A DNA stretch of 64,000 nucleotides from Shinisaurus crocodilurus (GCA_021292165.1 CM037880.1:22966051-23030050), one strand, 5' to 3'. Counted from the stretch's first letter, positions 1 through 11,473 are shown. Made by a program: numbers and translations. Notes: generated from the sequence alone by a model not told the origin.

Positions 1-458
1 ATTATTTCTGCTGGTAAGGAAAATTGATAAAATAGCAATTCCTTCCTGTATCCAAATTATTTTATCAGTCACTCATAGAAAAATTGTATGCACACTAATA
101 TCTCATGAAGTATTTTCTAATACTTGTGTTCAACTCAAGTATTTAATTCTGAACGTAAAAGCCAGTTTCTTTAAGTGTGGACAGTCTCTCCCTCTCTTCA
201 TGTGATATTTTCCAGATTTGGGTAGAAATGTTAAAGTGCATCAAATGCTGATCCTGTGGACAATAGCAGTGTCAAAATACCCACAAATTTCAGTTTGATT
301 TATTCTGAAACCTTGTGTCCGATCTTCCAGGCAAACATTTCAGGTGACTTGTACCTAAAACATTTAAAAAAGAAAAGAAAAAAAGAAGCAGCCATATTAA
401 AATAAACACACAGAGTCAAGTGCAGGTGCAAAAGCAAATGTTGGCCATTCTCTTAAAC

Positions 459-491
459 CAGGGAAGGGAAACATGTGGCCCTCCAGAAGTT
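459..491. mobile_element. hAT-type MITE, left part (split by a CR1)
   Basis: Starts with CAGGGAAGGGAAAC and runs through the usual 'ggccctccag' of squamate CAG-ended MITEs. It breaks off at 491 and resumes at 1371, after a CR1 insertion. Joining the two parts restores the normal order of the element (end, ctccag, ttggactgcaactccc). Confidence 0.7.
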
Positions 492-1363
492 GATAAAATC
501 ATAGAATAGTAGAGTTGGAAGGGGCCTGTTGTGTCCAACCCCCCACTCAGTGCAGGAATCCAAGTCAAAGCATCCCTGACAGATGGCTGTCCAGCTGCAT
601 CTTGAATGCATCCAGTGTGGGAGAGCCCACTACGTCCCTAGGTAATTGGTTCCATTGTCGTATTGCTCTAACAGTCAGGAACTTTTTCTTGATGTTCAGC
701 CAGAATCTGGCTTCCTGTAACTTGAGCCCATCATTCCGTGTCCTGCACTCTGGGATGGTCAAGAAGAAATCCTGGCCCTCCTCTGTGTGACAACCTTTCA
801 AGGACTTGAAGAGTGCTATCATATTTCCCCTCAGTCTTCTCTTCTGAAAGCTAAACATGCCCAGTTCCTTCAGTCTCTCCTGATAGGGCTTTGTTTCTAG
901 TCCCCTGATCATCTTTGTTGCCCTCCTCTGAACTCTCTCCAGTTTGTCTGCATCCTTCTTAAAATGTGGTGCCCAGAACTGGATGCAGTACTCAAGATGA
1001 AGCCTAACCAGTGCTGACTAGAGGGGAACTAGTACTTCACGCAATTTGGAAGCTATACTTCTATGAATGCAGCCCAAAATAGCATTTGCTTTTTTTGCAG
1101 CCACATCACATTGCTGGGTCATATTCAGCTTGTGATCTACAACAATTCCAAGATCCTTCTCGCTTGTAGTACTGTTGATCCAAGTATCCCCCATCACGTA
1201 ACTGTGCATTTGGTTTCTTTTTCCGTAGTGCAGAACTTGGCATTTATCCCTATTAAATTTCATTCTGTTGTTTTCAGCCCAGAACTCCAGCCTATCGAGA
1301 TCACTTTGAATTTTTCTTCTGTTAGCTATTCCACCCAATTTTGTGTCTTCCGCAGATTTGATA
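492..1363 (-). mobile_element. CR1 LINE, 5'-truncated, 3' end of ORF2
   Basis: On the minus strand this encodes the C-terminal part of a CR1 reverse transcriptase. One block (1018-1338) contains KFNRDKCQVLHYG, typical of the CR1 connection region. A second block in another frame (565-912) contains YQERLKELGMFS and RQWNQLPRDVV. The frame change between them and the 5' truncation show that it is dead. The 3' end is at 492-510 with the CR1-like terminal text (catagaatag read on +). It is flanked by a perfect 7-bp duplication, agaagtt, at 485-491 and 1364-1370, which marks it as a true insertion into the hAT MITE. Confidence 0.88.
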
Positions 1364-1370
1364 AGAAGTT

Positions 1371-1471
1371 ATTGGACTGCAACTCCCATCAGTCCTAGCC
1401 AGCATAGCCAATGATGTGGAATGATGAGAGTTGTAGTCCAACAATATCTAGAGGGCCATAGTTTCCCTATC
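1371..1471. mobile_element. hAT-type MITE, right part (split by a CR1)
   Basis: Continues the element begun at 459, with the inverted pair actgcaactcccatcag and gagttgtagtcc and the terminal gagggccatagtttccctat, the inverse of the left end. The 8-bp host duplication could not be read with confidence. Confidence 0.65.
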
Positions 1472-1689
1472 TTCAAAAACACAGAGATGGTTCTAGGCAC
1501 AGGTCCTTAGGTAAGGTCATTCTATAGTGTGGAGCAATTGCAGGTCATGCTCTTCCCCATTCTTGTAATGATCTCTAGCCTTTCACAGACAGCAGCGCTC
1601 CATCTGATAACTCCGTCGGTGGGAAGGCTCATATATGCACAGTGTAGTATTCTAACTTGTAGATAACTTTATTGCATATAACCACATTT

Positions 1690-2005
1690 ATTTATTTGGA
1701 ATATTTTTTGGATCGCCCCTCCATTCAATGAGTGCTTGAGGTGATGTACAATGGAAATATAAAGATTAAAATACATAAAAATGCAAAAAACCTAAAGCTT
1801 ATTTTAAAACCAGGAATTCATGAGAAAAATAAAGAGCGGCATTAACTCTTAAAAGCTCGGCAGAACAATATTGTCTTCACCAGCTGTCTAAAGGACACCA
1901 AGGGGAGCTAGCCTAACCTCCTTAGTGTCCTTTAGACACTAAGGGAGGGAATTCTAGAACTGGGCTAAAAGGCCCTGTTACAAGTGCCCACCAATCCCAC
2001 CTCTC
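1690..2005. repeat. Old interspersed repeat, unclassified
   Basis: Shares a recognisable order of blocks with 50740-51000 and 51562-52240: a tttattta edge, an A-rich middle with 'ttaaaatacataaaaatgc', then a 'gaattctagaactgggctaaaaggccctg' block. Probably part of an old LINE or its tail. The family is not identified. Confidence 0.4.
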
Positions 2006-4894
2006 TAGGAGGTGGGACATGCAATAAAGCCTCAGATGGCAAACACAAATTTTGGGCAGGCTCATACTGGAAGATGTGGATCCCCAAGCCATTGATGTTC
2101 TATCTAATAATAGTTGAAAGTTATCATGCACACTTAATCTGCATTATTCTCATAAGCTATGGACCCAAATTGTGAGCTTGATATGAAGATGATACCAGAG
2201 CGGTTTGAGTTAATAATAAACATAGGCACACTTCTAGGCTCACTTTTTATTTGCTGTAGTAGTTGACTCAAGTCTTCCCTCCCAGCATGGTCACTTTGCC
2301 AGTGTGCAGCTGTATTCACTTGCACCCAAGTGGCCACTAGTTTTGGAGGGGGTTATGTGAAAGCAGCACTATTCTGCTTAAGATTCAGGATTGGGAGATG
2401 ATTGGCAAGTTTCACTATATATGTTTTGTTGTGCCAACAATTAATTTTTTCCCCTCCTTTGATTTTAGGGAATAAGGAGTTATTGGCTCTGTCTTTGTCA
2501 ACTACAGTAGTTCTAGCAAGTTATTCCCCATTGACAAGCTTCGGTTGCCTTTGTCTGAGAGCAGGCGATGAATTAAAATTGCCCATCCCAGAGGAGAGTT
2601 GTGTTTGGTTCATGCCTTTGAAGCATGTTAACATTGCTTGATTGGCAAGAACTGTAAAAATGCATATTGCTGTGAGTGTGTGTGTGTGTATAAGGGATAA
2701 AATTTTAAGGGAAAACACTCTTTGCTTGCTGTGCATTCTACTCAGTCATCATCCAGCATATTATGCATGGTTTGTTTGTTTTTTAAATGGACTAAAATGC
2801 ATCAGTGCCAAGCATTCTGAAAGGCTGTCCTTAGCTATTTAGAACCACTGTGTTTTGGAACTGGAAGTACCGTGGTGTCTGAGACAGCCAGAGATGAGGC
2901 TAGTCATTTATGGGGAAAGCAAGCCAGGGACTGAGCAGGCTGACTGGTCTGCCGGGAAGTAGTTGAACTGATAAAATGGCATGCAGGTCAGGAAGGAAAC
3001 AGATATGGCCAGGCCAGCCTGATAGCAGCTTGGTCTTTACTAGGAATGGGTGAATCCAGTCTCAATTTGGACTGGAATTCGCAATTACAAGCAAAAATCA
3101 AGAACACCCAGATAGAAGATATCTTCCCCCCAGCATTCCAAATAGATTCATAATTGCCAGCCACAGTCCACAAACCCTCCAGTAGCCTCCGCCATCAGTA
3201 GTCGTACTGCCAGGTTTGTGGCAGGATGCCTTTGAGGACACACCACCAGCCCTGTCACACTACCCTGGTTGCTTATTGCTCCCCGCACACTTCAAAAAAA
3301 GAAAGAAAGGGGGAATAGTTTCTTCCACTCTTGTCGCCTGGTAAGCAGCGGGGGGGTCAGGGGATGAACAGGGCTCCTTTTCTTTCTTTTTTCAAAACAT
3401 TTTACAAAGTTTGTTGGTCACATTAGATCCTTGAGCCAGAGACCTAGAGAAACAGCACTTAGAGAAATGAAGATGGCAGGTGCTCCACACCCACTCTGTA
3501 AAACGTATATTAAAAACAACAACACAAAAAACAAAAACCAGAAAGGAAATATGTTGCTGTAACTGCCACTGACAGGGTGCTGTCATTTGAGGTCCTCCAG
3601 GCTGTGGGGCCCCCAGATCTGTGCCCAGAAGTCCAACCTAGCAGCACCAGCCTAGCAGAAGCTCTCCAACTCCTTACATGGGGGCTGCTGCATTCTCTCC
3701 CTTTGCCTCTTCCTTGTTGGCATCGTCACCAGCAACATTTGCACTCTCTGCCCACCGCTTTTTCTGCATTGCTATCACCATTGGCTCTGTCTCCTCCATC
3801 TTTGTCAGTGCTCTCTCTGCATCTTCCTCTTCTTTGGCAGCAGGGAGGGAGAGAGGCCTCTCTCTCTCCCTACTTCTCTTCTCTCCCTGGTCCTTGAAAC
3901 ACTGAAGCATGTTACAGGCAGCAGATGGCTTGGGAGAAATACCTGCCCCAGAGTTCCAGGTGTCTATAACATACTAAAGATGCATTAGAGGCACTGTTGT
4001 GCATGTCAAGAGGAGAGACTGATATGGCTCCCTCTCTGCTGGAGCTTCTGTTGTCACAGCCATGTGTGAGAGTTGGATGGAGTTCTTCAGGTTGGATTAA
4101 AATTCTGAGCCAGGGAATCACTTGCGGGGCCTAACGCCTCTCTCCATATTGAAGGCAAGCTTTACATGTTGCTGAAGCTTGTCACCTGGGCAAAGACCTT
4201 ATGATCTTGCATGACATTATTAATCTTTACTCAGGGATGAGTGGCTCAGAATAGGCTAGAGTCTGAACCTAGGCGATCATGAAACCACACCTGCCTCTTA
4301 TTTTTATCAACCGTGAGTTGCAGTACCTCCTTTTGCATGTGTGAAACAGTGGCAGCTAAAGACCAAGCTACACATTACACTGGATGTGTAGCGTGCAGCT
4401 TTGCCCTCTGATCTTCTTGAAGGCACGGAGAGGTGGGAGTTCACAGCATGTGGGGAAGAGAGGTTTATCCCTTCCCTTCCCAGCTGTGTTCCCCTTCCAA
4501 ATTGCCCCCCACCCCTGGCACTGCTAGGGACGGTAGTTAATAAATTCCCAGTGGTACCAATAGGGATTTTTCTACTAGCATTACACCTCCCCCCCCCATT
4601 TTCCCCAAGCCGATACTTAAAGAATATGGGAGAGCAAAGTTGCACACTGTACATCATGCATAACATGTAGCTTGTCTCTAAGTGAGATGGACATCCGTTC
4701 CACTGTCTGAATGCAGTGCCACAATGGCACCAAGAATAAGGGTAATGGGTCAGCTCCTGCACCCACGATTTGGATACTGTCTGTGGTGTAAGGGTGGGAA
4801 TCTCTATTAAGTACACCTTGCATCAATTAAAATCGCCTAATATTATCCATTAGGATAGTACATGGTGTTTGAAGCATTATGCCAGGCACAACCT

Positions 4895-4921
4895 GAGAGA
4901 GAGAGAGAGAGAGAGAGAGAG
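4895..4921. repeat. (GA)n microsatellite
   Basis: Uninterrupted GA dinucleotides. Confidence 0.95.
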
Positions 4922-5219
4922 GTGCTAGAAGTGCCAGGACACTCTTCTTCAGAATAGGTGTCCCTGTTCCTGTGTCCACTGGGCTACTAGTACAAAATGT
5001 CATTTGTGGTTTTTGGAATTTTTCGCAATGGTTTTTGTGTAGACCTGATCTGCTTCACTAGCAAAAAGGTTGTCATTAGGAGCACCCCCACTTCCTGCAG
5101 ACCTCCATCGTATGCTCCATTTGAGTATCAAAACTCTTGCTTGCCTTCCTTTTATGAGTGAACAGATGTATTTTCTAGCCTTGTTCTTATTTTAATTTCC
5201 CCCCCCCCACTTCTTTTAG

Positions 5220-5258
5220 AATACTGAACAAAGCCAGTCGCAAATTCCAAAGGAAACG
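5220..5258 (+). CDS. PARD3: PARD3 exon (39 nt), linker before PDZ3
   Basis: A 39-nt microexon bounded by ttcttttag and gtaagag, with a strong pyrimidine tract upstream. It is exactly 13 codons in phase 0-0 (NTEQSQSQIPKET) and joins in frame to the next exon, which opens [11 protein letters not shown]. The residues are polar and glutamine-rich, fitting the unstructured linker between PDZ2 and PDZ3. Because it is short and symmetric, skipping it would keep the reading frame, so it may be used alternatively. That is inference. The exon is too short to identify by itself. The call rests on its splice sites, its frame and its position about 19.9 kb upstream of the sure PDZ3 exon. Confidence 0.72.
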
Positions 5259-7613
5259 GTAAGAGTTTTATATTTGACATGTCAAGAAGTGTTGCAATGA
5301 TTTTTGAATTAATAATGTTGGACTACTAGTCCATTAAAGGAGTATTTACAGACAATTCCATTCACTATGTATGCTGTAGGTGGCTCTCTCCAGCCTTAAA
5401 TTGAATTTTATGTTCTTTCTTACACTTATTTCGCATGTACTTTGCAATATACGAGGAATGATAATTCGTACCTCTAACTGGGGCGCCCACATGTGCACTC
5501 ATTCACAAACAAATTGGCTTTAAGACCAAATAAGGTATTTAGTTCCCAGAGACTGAGATAGCTTGAGACTGAGCTTCAAATAAAAGCTAAGAGGCTTGAA
5601 GTACAAGCTGACATTGTGTCCAAACCCCCACCCCACCCACCCCGCCACAACTCTAGCTGCCATTTGTTGCTGGAGCCTATTTTTAAAACAGTTTTAATGT
5701 AGTTAAAGGAGGAGTATCATATTTACCTTGGAGTGGGATGTTGCTGCAGGTCTATATTAAGGTGCAGCCCATAGCTTTTCAGAGTATCCTTCAAATGCTC
5801 CTGATAAAGAACATCAAGCATCGTATATTATATTTAAAAAATTGAAAGCAAGTAGGGTTTTTTGTGTGTTTGCTTTTAGAAATGAATCATCATATGAATC
5901 AGTACTTTACAACTCAGTCCTGTTTACTTTCCATAACATCTTTCATAATGCCTTCATCTCACTAAGAATAATGGATAAAAATGGGGAAGATAATTGCTTT
6001 AACTGAAAATTGCAATGGAGGAGGCAGGCAATTCAGATTTCTAGGGTTTCTCCAAACGTTTTAAAGCAATACTCCAAAGCATCTTCTCATAAGGCATATA
6101 TTTTGTACAGTGGTGCATTTTAATACTGATTTTATTTGCTGAGTATTTGCTGGTTCCTTTGTGAGATGCCTCAGAGGAAAGTTAAAAGAACAGGTGCTGC
6201 AAAAGTAGGCCTGGTCATTTAGAAAGGACAGCAAACTTATTTCAGAGTAAACCAGGTTCCTGTGACTTGTTCTGTTCCATAATTAGAATAGTTGCATAAT
6301 ACAATTAGGAGTGAATCAGGCGCTCTAATTTCTCAAGCAGAGCCAGAAGCCATAACACTAAGTATGCTCAAGAGAGTCAGACCCAGACAAATCAAAGTCC
6401 ATGTTACATAGGACAAATATTCTATGGTCCCTTTGTGTGGTGAGCTTGGATATTCTGCTCTTATAAGCCAAGTTTCTTCAGAATAGTTGAGAGATCAAGT
6501 GTTGTGCTTGATCTCTTGTCATCAGGCGACAGGGAAGTTATGGCTTTGCTTCAAGATTTGCAGAGGTGTCAAATGCTAGCAACCCAGCCAGCAATTTCAA
6601 AAATGAACATATTCTCTAAACCTTGACATATTTTAATGTGGGACCTGGGGTAGCTGAGGGCCTGCATGGCAGTTGTTGTATGCCTATGAATATTGGCAGA
6701 ATAGAGCAGGTAGTGGCCTGTCTTTTTTTCTTTCTCCTTAATCTCTTCTGCATATCAAGGTTTCTTCAGCAAAAAGTCAATAGCTTGGACTTTTTGGGTT
6801 GCATTTTACATGTTGATGTGACTGCATTTCCCCTCTCTGCTTGGTTCTGCATCATTCTCTATTTAGTTCTCCTGTCTCTTGTTGTCAGACCCTTCTGCTT
6901 CTTACTTGTGCAGCTTCTATTTTTTGTGCCACCCTTCTGGTCTCTCTTATGCTGTTAGTGGTGAGTTCAGTGAGTGTTGCTGTCACGGGGCTGACAGCGG
7001 AAGAAAGCAAAGCTTAAACAGTAGCAATAAGAATGTCGAGAGAATCACAGGAGATAGGTGAAACACAAAAACAAAATTAGGTTCTTCCAGCTTTGAAGCA
7101 CAGGCTATCACAAATATTTGCAGTATGAGATAAAAGTGCATGTTGATGGGGACTCGAAATTATCAGTTAGAAGAAACCATTCCTGCCGCAATTTTACTCT
7201 GGACATTTTCAGGCAGTAATTTTTCTCACAATTGCTACTTACTTGCTGTGTTGGATTTAGGAAGGGGGGAGGGATTGTCAAGGAAGAGGTTGTTGCAAGG
7301 AGATCTCATGTTTCCAGCACTCAGATAGCAATACCTTGGCACATCAATTATGATAGTGAAGGCATAGTGGAATCTAATAGCATGAATGTCCTATACATTA
7401 TAGAACATAATAGCATGGATTGGACAGTACCTATGTCATCACCGATGGCAAGCAACTCTTTTTGTTGCCTCTTCCAATTCTCATTTACATTTCCTTAGTG
7501 GCTGAGCATCCCAAGTTCAACCAGTCAAATGTTGGAGCTTTCATGAAAACATAGCAAAGCCTCACCCCAACCATACACAAATGATTCTGTATCATTTATT
7601 GATCTTTTAAGAT

Positions 7614-7666
7614 GGATGAATGAATGAATGGATAAATAAATAAATAAATAGTGGATAAATAAATAT
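7614..7666. repeat. Tetranucleotide-rich tract (GAAT / AAAT)
   Basis: Runs of gaat and then aaat/gata units. It may be the tail of a lost SINE or LINE, but no body is visible. Confidence 0.7.
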
Positions 7667-7866
7667 CTCCTGTACCCACTCCATTGCAGGGCAGAAGTCC
7701 CAAGAGCTCTGAAGATAAAGCACTAATTTCATACTCTCTGGGCTATTGTGATGACTGATTAGAAGAGAAAAATCCTTCTTGCCATGAGTCTCGAGTGATC
7801 ACAGTCAGTCAGTCACACGCCATTCTTATATATGGCAGACTTCCTTAAATCTGAGCGACACTAGTC

Positions 7867-7998
7867 CAGCCTTCCCCAAACTAGTGCCCTCCAGATGTTT
7901 TGGACTTCCAACTCCCATCAGTCCCAGCTAGCATAGCTAATGGTCAGGAATGCTGGGAGTCCAAAGCATCTAGTGAGCATGAGCTTGGGGAAGGCTGT
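7867..7998. mobile_element. hAT-type MITE
   Basis: Ends CAGCCTTCCCCAAAC and gcttggggaaggctg are inverse copies. The flanks carry an 8-bp duplication with one mismatch (cactagtc at 7859-7866, cactggtc at 7999-8006). The core carries the common 'caactcccatcagtcccag' block. Confidence 0.85.
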
Positions 7999-8928
7999 CA
8001 CTGGTCTGTCATGCCGCACTTTGGCTGTTTGCTTGCCTGCCATTCTGTGTACTTTGCCTTCCTGCCAGTTCTTCCCCCCTCCCCAGTGGTCCAGATACTC
8101 CATGCCTCTCAAACTGTGAGAAGCTGGATATTGCCAGTACCTGGATCTGTGTGCCTGAAGTTGTCACTGCAGAATCAGATACAAGCAGGCTGTAGGAAGC
8201 TCTGGACCCCTGGCCTCAATGAAAGCAATGTAACAAGATGTTCCTAGTGATTTGGCATGTGAAAATACTTTATGTTTCCATCCCTAGATTACTAGTGCAG
8301 TATAATAAGTTATTCTCTTGATGCATGTGTTCTGTACTATCCCAGCTGGGATTCCATTGGCCACCAAAATATTCCAAAAAAATGAAGCCAGCAACTTCCT
8401 GCTTTCACAGTGAGTTTTGGCTTCATGGACTTCCCATATGGCAGTTCAGAATCTCTACTTTATACACTCCTATCCAAGATGGAGCAGATGCACCTTCTGC
8501 TAAAGCATGGTGATTATTTTGATATGAAAGAGATTGACTGTGATATGAAAACCGGTAATTTGTCATTACATTTTCTGTTTGTGAGGATAATTATCTTAAT
8601 CTTGTTACAGTGCATAGAAATAAATTGTTAATTATGATATGAGGAACATCTGCCAATTAACCTTTGTCCTTCTCCTCAAAAGTCAATAGAGCTAGGCTAG
8701 TATTGTGCATTTTGATGGGGTTTCCCCCCCCCCTCTGTTTGTTTTTCTTACCCCAAACCTGCCTGCGACCTGTGTGTTGGTTTCACCTGTGGGGACTTGG
8801 AGTACTTTTTGCCCACCGTGCTTGGTTTCCTTAATAGAGTCTTACTGAACCCTTGGGAATACATGAGAAATACAAGTGAAAGAACACTTAATTTGGTTTG
8901 TCGCATTGGGATCTGTCTCCCTGAAGGG

Positions 8929-8930
<2 letters not shown>

Positions 8931-8976
<46 letters not shown>
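8931..8976. repeat. (TG)n microsatellite
   Basis: About 23 TG units. It creates long Cys-Val and Thr-His reading frames on both strands that are not genes. Confidence 0.97.
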
Positions 8977-8977
<1 letters not shown>

Positions 8978-9102
8978 CCCTTTCTGTGGTTCAGGGCCAG
9001 GCTGCTGAATTTGCAGACTATTGATAATGTGCCAGTTTTAGTCTTTTCTGATACTAGAGGATGAATATTTTTTTTAAGAGCCTCCTTCACGCCCCCTTGC
9101 GG

Positions 9103-9224
9103 GAAGGGGCCTCACACATAGAAAGGGGATGTGGAGCTGTATTGCTGGTCCCGCCCCTAAGGTCACATGACTTCTCCTAGCCTGGTCCCCAATCTCCACA
9201 TGTTAGGGGTGAACATTTGGAGGG
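9103..9224 (+). repeat. Left arm of a foldback element
   Basis: Imperfect inverted repeat of 9739-9867. For example cacacatagaaaggggatgtg here pairs with the inverse of the 'catctcctttctatgcgtg' block on the other side, and aggtcacatgacttctcct with agg(g)gaagccacatgacct. By eye roughly three quarters of positions match. A younger hAT element sits between the arms. Confidence 0.6.
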
Positions 9225-9235
9225 AAAGCTGGAAC

Positions 9236-9677
9236 CAGGGCTGGATTAAGGCCAGCTGATGCCCTCAGCCCAGCCCAATAATGGTGCCCCCCTCGGCCCT
9301 TCCATTGCTTAGCTGGCAAGACATGAAGACTCAATAAGTGCTGAAGGTGAAATAAGGCATTAAAAACTCAATTTTCTTCAAGGCCATCCCCCACTTCAGA
9401 ACACACAACTATATTAAATTTAAACTGTTTTTTAAAATTATATTTATTTAACACTAAATAGCAGCAAGCAATATAAGCCAATTACTTATTTATAACTAGG
9501 GCAACAGGAAGAAATACAAATTTTCATCACTGTTTTATGCATTTTTTTAAAATAAAATAGTTATAAGGGAAAAACTGCAAATGCAAAAATGTGTGGTACT
9601 CTGGTACTCTATGGTGCCCCCCTTCCCTTGGTGTCTTAAGCACGTGTTGATATTGCTTAATGGTTAATTCAGGGCTG
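9236..9677. mobile_element. hAT-like non-autonomous transposon, 442 bp
   Basis: Starts CAGGGCTGGATTAAGG and ends ggttaattcagggctg, an inverse copy apart from a CC/GG swap. It is flanked by a perfect 8-bp duplication, gctggaac, at 9228-9235 and 9678-9685. The inside is AT-rich and non-coding. Confidence 0.82.
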
Positions 9678-9738
9678 GCTGGAACCCTGTACAATCGGGG
9701 TTTGCAGCTTGTGCGGAAAGCCTATGTGTTTATGTTTT

Positions 9739-9867
9739 CCTCTGTAGAGGTCCATGCCTAATGTGTGGATGCCTGGGCAAGGTCAGGGGAAGCCACATGA
9801 CCTCAGAGGTGGGCCTGACAGCACAGCCTCACATCTCCTTTCTATGCGTGATGCTCCTTCATGCAAC
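9739..9867 (-). repeat. Right arm of a foldback element
   Basis: Inverse counterpart of 9103-9224. The outer limits of the whole foldback element and its target duplication were not found. Confidence 0.6.
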
Positions 9868-9891
9868 TCACATATGGAGGAGGCTATAGAG

Positions 9892-10027
9892 CAGGGATCT
9901 CCAACCTTGGGTCCCCAGATGTTGCTGGACTACAGCTCCCAGAATCCCTTGCCATTAGCCATGCTGCCTAGGTATGCTGGGAGCTGTAGGCCAGCAACAT
10001 CTGGGGACCCAAGCCTGGAGAGCCCTG
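9892..10027. mobile_element. Palindromic hAT MITE
   Basis: Near-complete palindrome starting CAGGGATCTCCAACCTTGGG. The 8-bp duplication has one mismatch (ctatagag at 9884-9891, ctatagtg at 10028-10035). It carries two inverted copies of a 'ctacagctcccagaatccc'-like block. Confidence 0.88.
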
Positions 10028-10133
10028 CTATAGTGCCTAAGTTACTGAGATAGAAGCATTACTTTTACCCTCATTTCTTTTGTCCTATTGTTGTCTCTAG
10101 CAGCTTTTCAAAACAGTGTTGAAACCTGTAAAA

Positions 10134-10269
10134 CAGGGCTCTCCATCCTTGGGTCCCCAGATGTTGCTGGCCTACAGCTCCCAGCATACCCAGCCAGCAT
10201 GGCTAATGGCAAGGGATGCTGGGAGCTGTAGTCCAGCAATATCTGGGGACCCAAGGTTGGAGAGCTCTG
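10134..10269. mobile_element. Palindromic hAT MITE
   Basis: Same family and same length (136 bp) as 9892-10027, in a perfect 8-bp duplication, ctgtaaaa, at 10126-10133 and 10270-10277. Confidence 0.92.
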
Positions 10270-10292
10270 CTGTAAAACCTATGAGATGATAG

Positions 10293-10545
10293 CAGGGCCG
10301 GTGTCAGCAGAAGGCATGCTCAGGCAGCTGCTGGGGCCCCAGTGTTGTCCTGAGCCCTACTTGCTGGGCAGCGGGAAGCTACAGGCAGTCATTTTAAATG
10401 TCCCACAGTGCCCCAGAGCAATGCTATGCTGGGTGCTGTGGGGTGTTATGGGAAATTTAAAATGGCAGCTGCCCAGCAGCTGTTAGGAGGAGTGCTAATG
10501 ATGTGTACTCTGCTGAGGGTCCTTTCAAACCTGGAACCAGCCCTG
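10293..10545. mobile_element. hAT-like non-autonomous element
   Basis: Ends CAGGGCCGGTGTCAG and ggaaccagccctg are inverse-like. The flanks gatgatag and gataagag are similar, giving an imperfect 8-bp duplication. It shares its terminal text with the elements at 22191 and 45457. An inner palindrome surrounds 'cattttaaatgtccca' and 'gggaaatttaaaatgg'. Confidence 0.7.
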
Positions 10546-10594
10546 GATAAGAGTGGTGTGAGTATGCACACCAAGGGCTAGTGATACCTCTGTT

Positions 10595-10804
10595 CAGGGG
10601 AAGCTGATGACTCCTCTTTCATTGGGGCTCCTAATCCATTGCAGGGTTCATTTGGACCTTTATAGGAGCTATCCATGGTGCTGAACTCTATCCCCAAAGT
10701 AGGTTCACCACCATGGAGCACCATGGATAGCTCCTACAAAGCTAAGAATAAAAGCTGCAATGGATTAGGAGCCCCACCAAAACAGGAGTCACCAGCCTCC
10801 ACTG
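10595..10804. mobile_element. hAT-type palindromic MITE (210 bp)
   Basis: Ends CAGGGGAAGCTGATGACTCC and the inverse of CAGTGGAGGCTGGTGACTCC, inside a perfect 8-bp duplication, cctctgtt, at 10587-10594 and 10805-10812. A second copy lies inside the L2 at about 39312-39496, and both yield the same spurious reading frame. Confidence 0.9.
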
Positions 10805-10904
10805 CCTCTGTTACACCACCGATGACTCTTGTGGGGGGGAGAGCATTGTTTGTCTCCAGCCTTGAATACTTCACAAAATATTCCCATTATCTTTCTTCAC
10901 TTCT

Positions 10905-11050
10905 TTATTTTATTTATTTATTTATTTATTATATTTATACCTCACCTTTTTTCCTGCAAGGAACTCAAGGCAGCTTACATAATTCTCCTCCTCTCCATTT
11001 TATCCTCACAACAACCCTGTGAGGTAGGTTAGGCTGAGAGTCAGCGAGGA
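10905..11050 (-). mobile_element. Sauria SINE, 3' part
   Basis: Read on the minus strand: ctgactctcagcctaacctac, gttgttgtgaggataaaatg and a Bov-B-type tail ending in (AAAT)n. The tRNA-like head is missing. Confidence 0.85.
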
Positions 11051-11075
11051 ACCCTTTTGCTAAAGCTCCTTAGGC

Positions 11076-11213
11076 CAGGGGTAGGCAACATGGTGCCCTT
11101 CAGTTGTTTTGGACTTCAATTCTGATAAGCCCTAGCCAGCATAGCCAATGGTTAGGTGTTGTGGGAGTTGTAGTCCAAAACATTTGGGGGGCACCACGTT
11201 ACCTACCACCCTT
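11076..11213. mobile_element. hAT-type MITE
   Basis: Palindromic element with ends CAGGGGTAGGCAACATGGTG and the inverse on the right, flanked by a perfect 8-bp duplication, ccttaggc, at 11068-11075 and 11214-11221. Confidence 0.9.
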
Positions 11214-11473
11214 CCTTAGGCTATCTCCTGTTCATTCCTAGCTCACCGTATGGTGGTCTGTGTCCCTTGAGCGATGGCACAAGTTTTCTCAATTTGCCTA
11301 CACACAAATTTTCTCTATTTGCCTACACAATTATTTGCTGGGATCAAGAAAGGGATTTTTTTTAGCAGTAGATTTTGAAATGTATGCTTTTATATATTTA
11401 AACCTTGTGCCTTAATGAAGTGTATTTTATGAGGTTTACACCTCTTTTGGAGCCCACAGTGTTTTTTAAATCA

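Larger units (their letters stand above)
1..5219 (+). other. PARD3: PARD3 intron (3' part)
   Basis: Intronic sequence upstream of the first visible exon. It ends in a strong pyrimidine tract (a run of T, then C, then ttcttttag). It holds a hAT MITE split by a CR1 (459-1471), an old unclassified repeat (about 1690-2005) and a (GA)n run at 4895-4921. The rest is AT-rich with no gene that I can support. Confidence 0.8.

Noticed and set aside
3577..3910. Overlapping frames on both strands (75-106 aa)
   Set aside because: Low-complexity Leu/Ser/Pro on + and Glu/Lys/Ala on -, with no family resemblance and no splice context; likely compositional.
4307..4826. 169-aa minus-strand frame
   Set aside because: No recognisable domain, overlapped by frames in other phases, intronic; length alone is not enough.
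8842..9090. Frames with Cys-Val or Thr-His repeats
   Set aside because: Direct products of the (TG)n microsatellite.
10675..11032. 115-aa frame with a homologue at 39300-39563
   Set aside because: The shared part is the palindromic hAT MITE present at both places and the rest is SINE; not a gene family.
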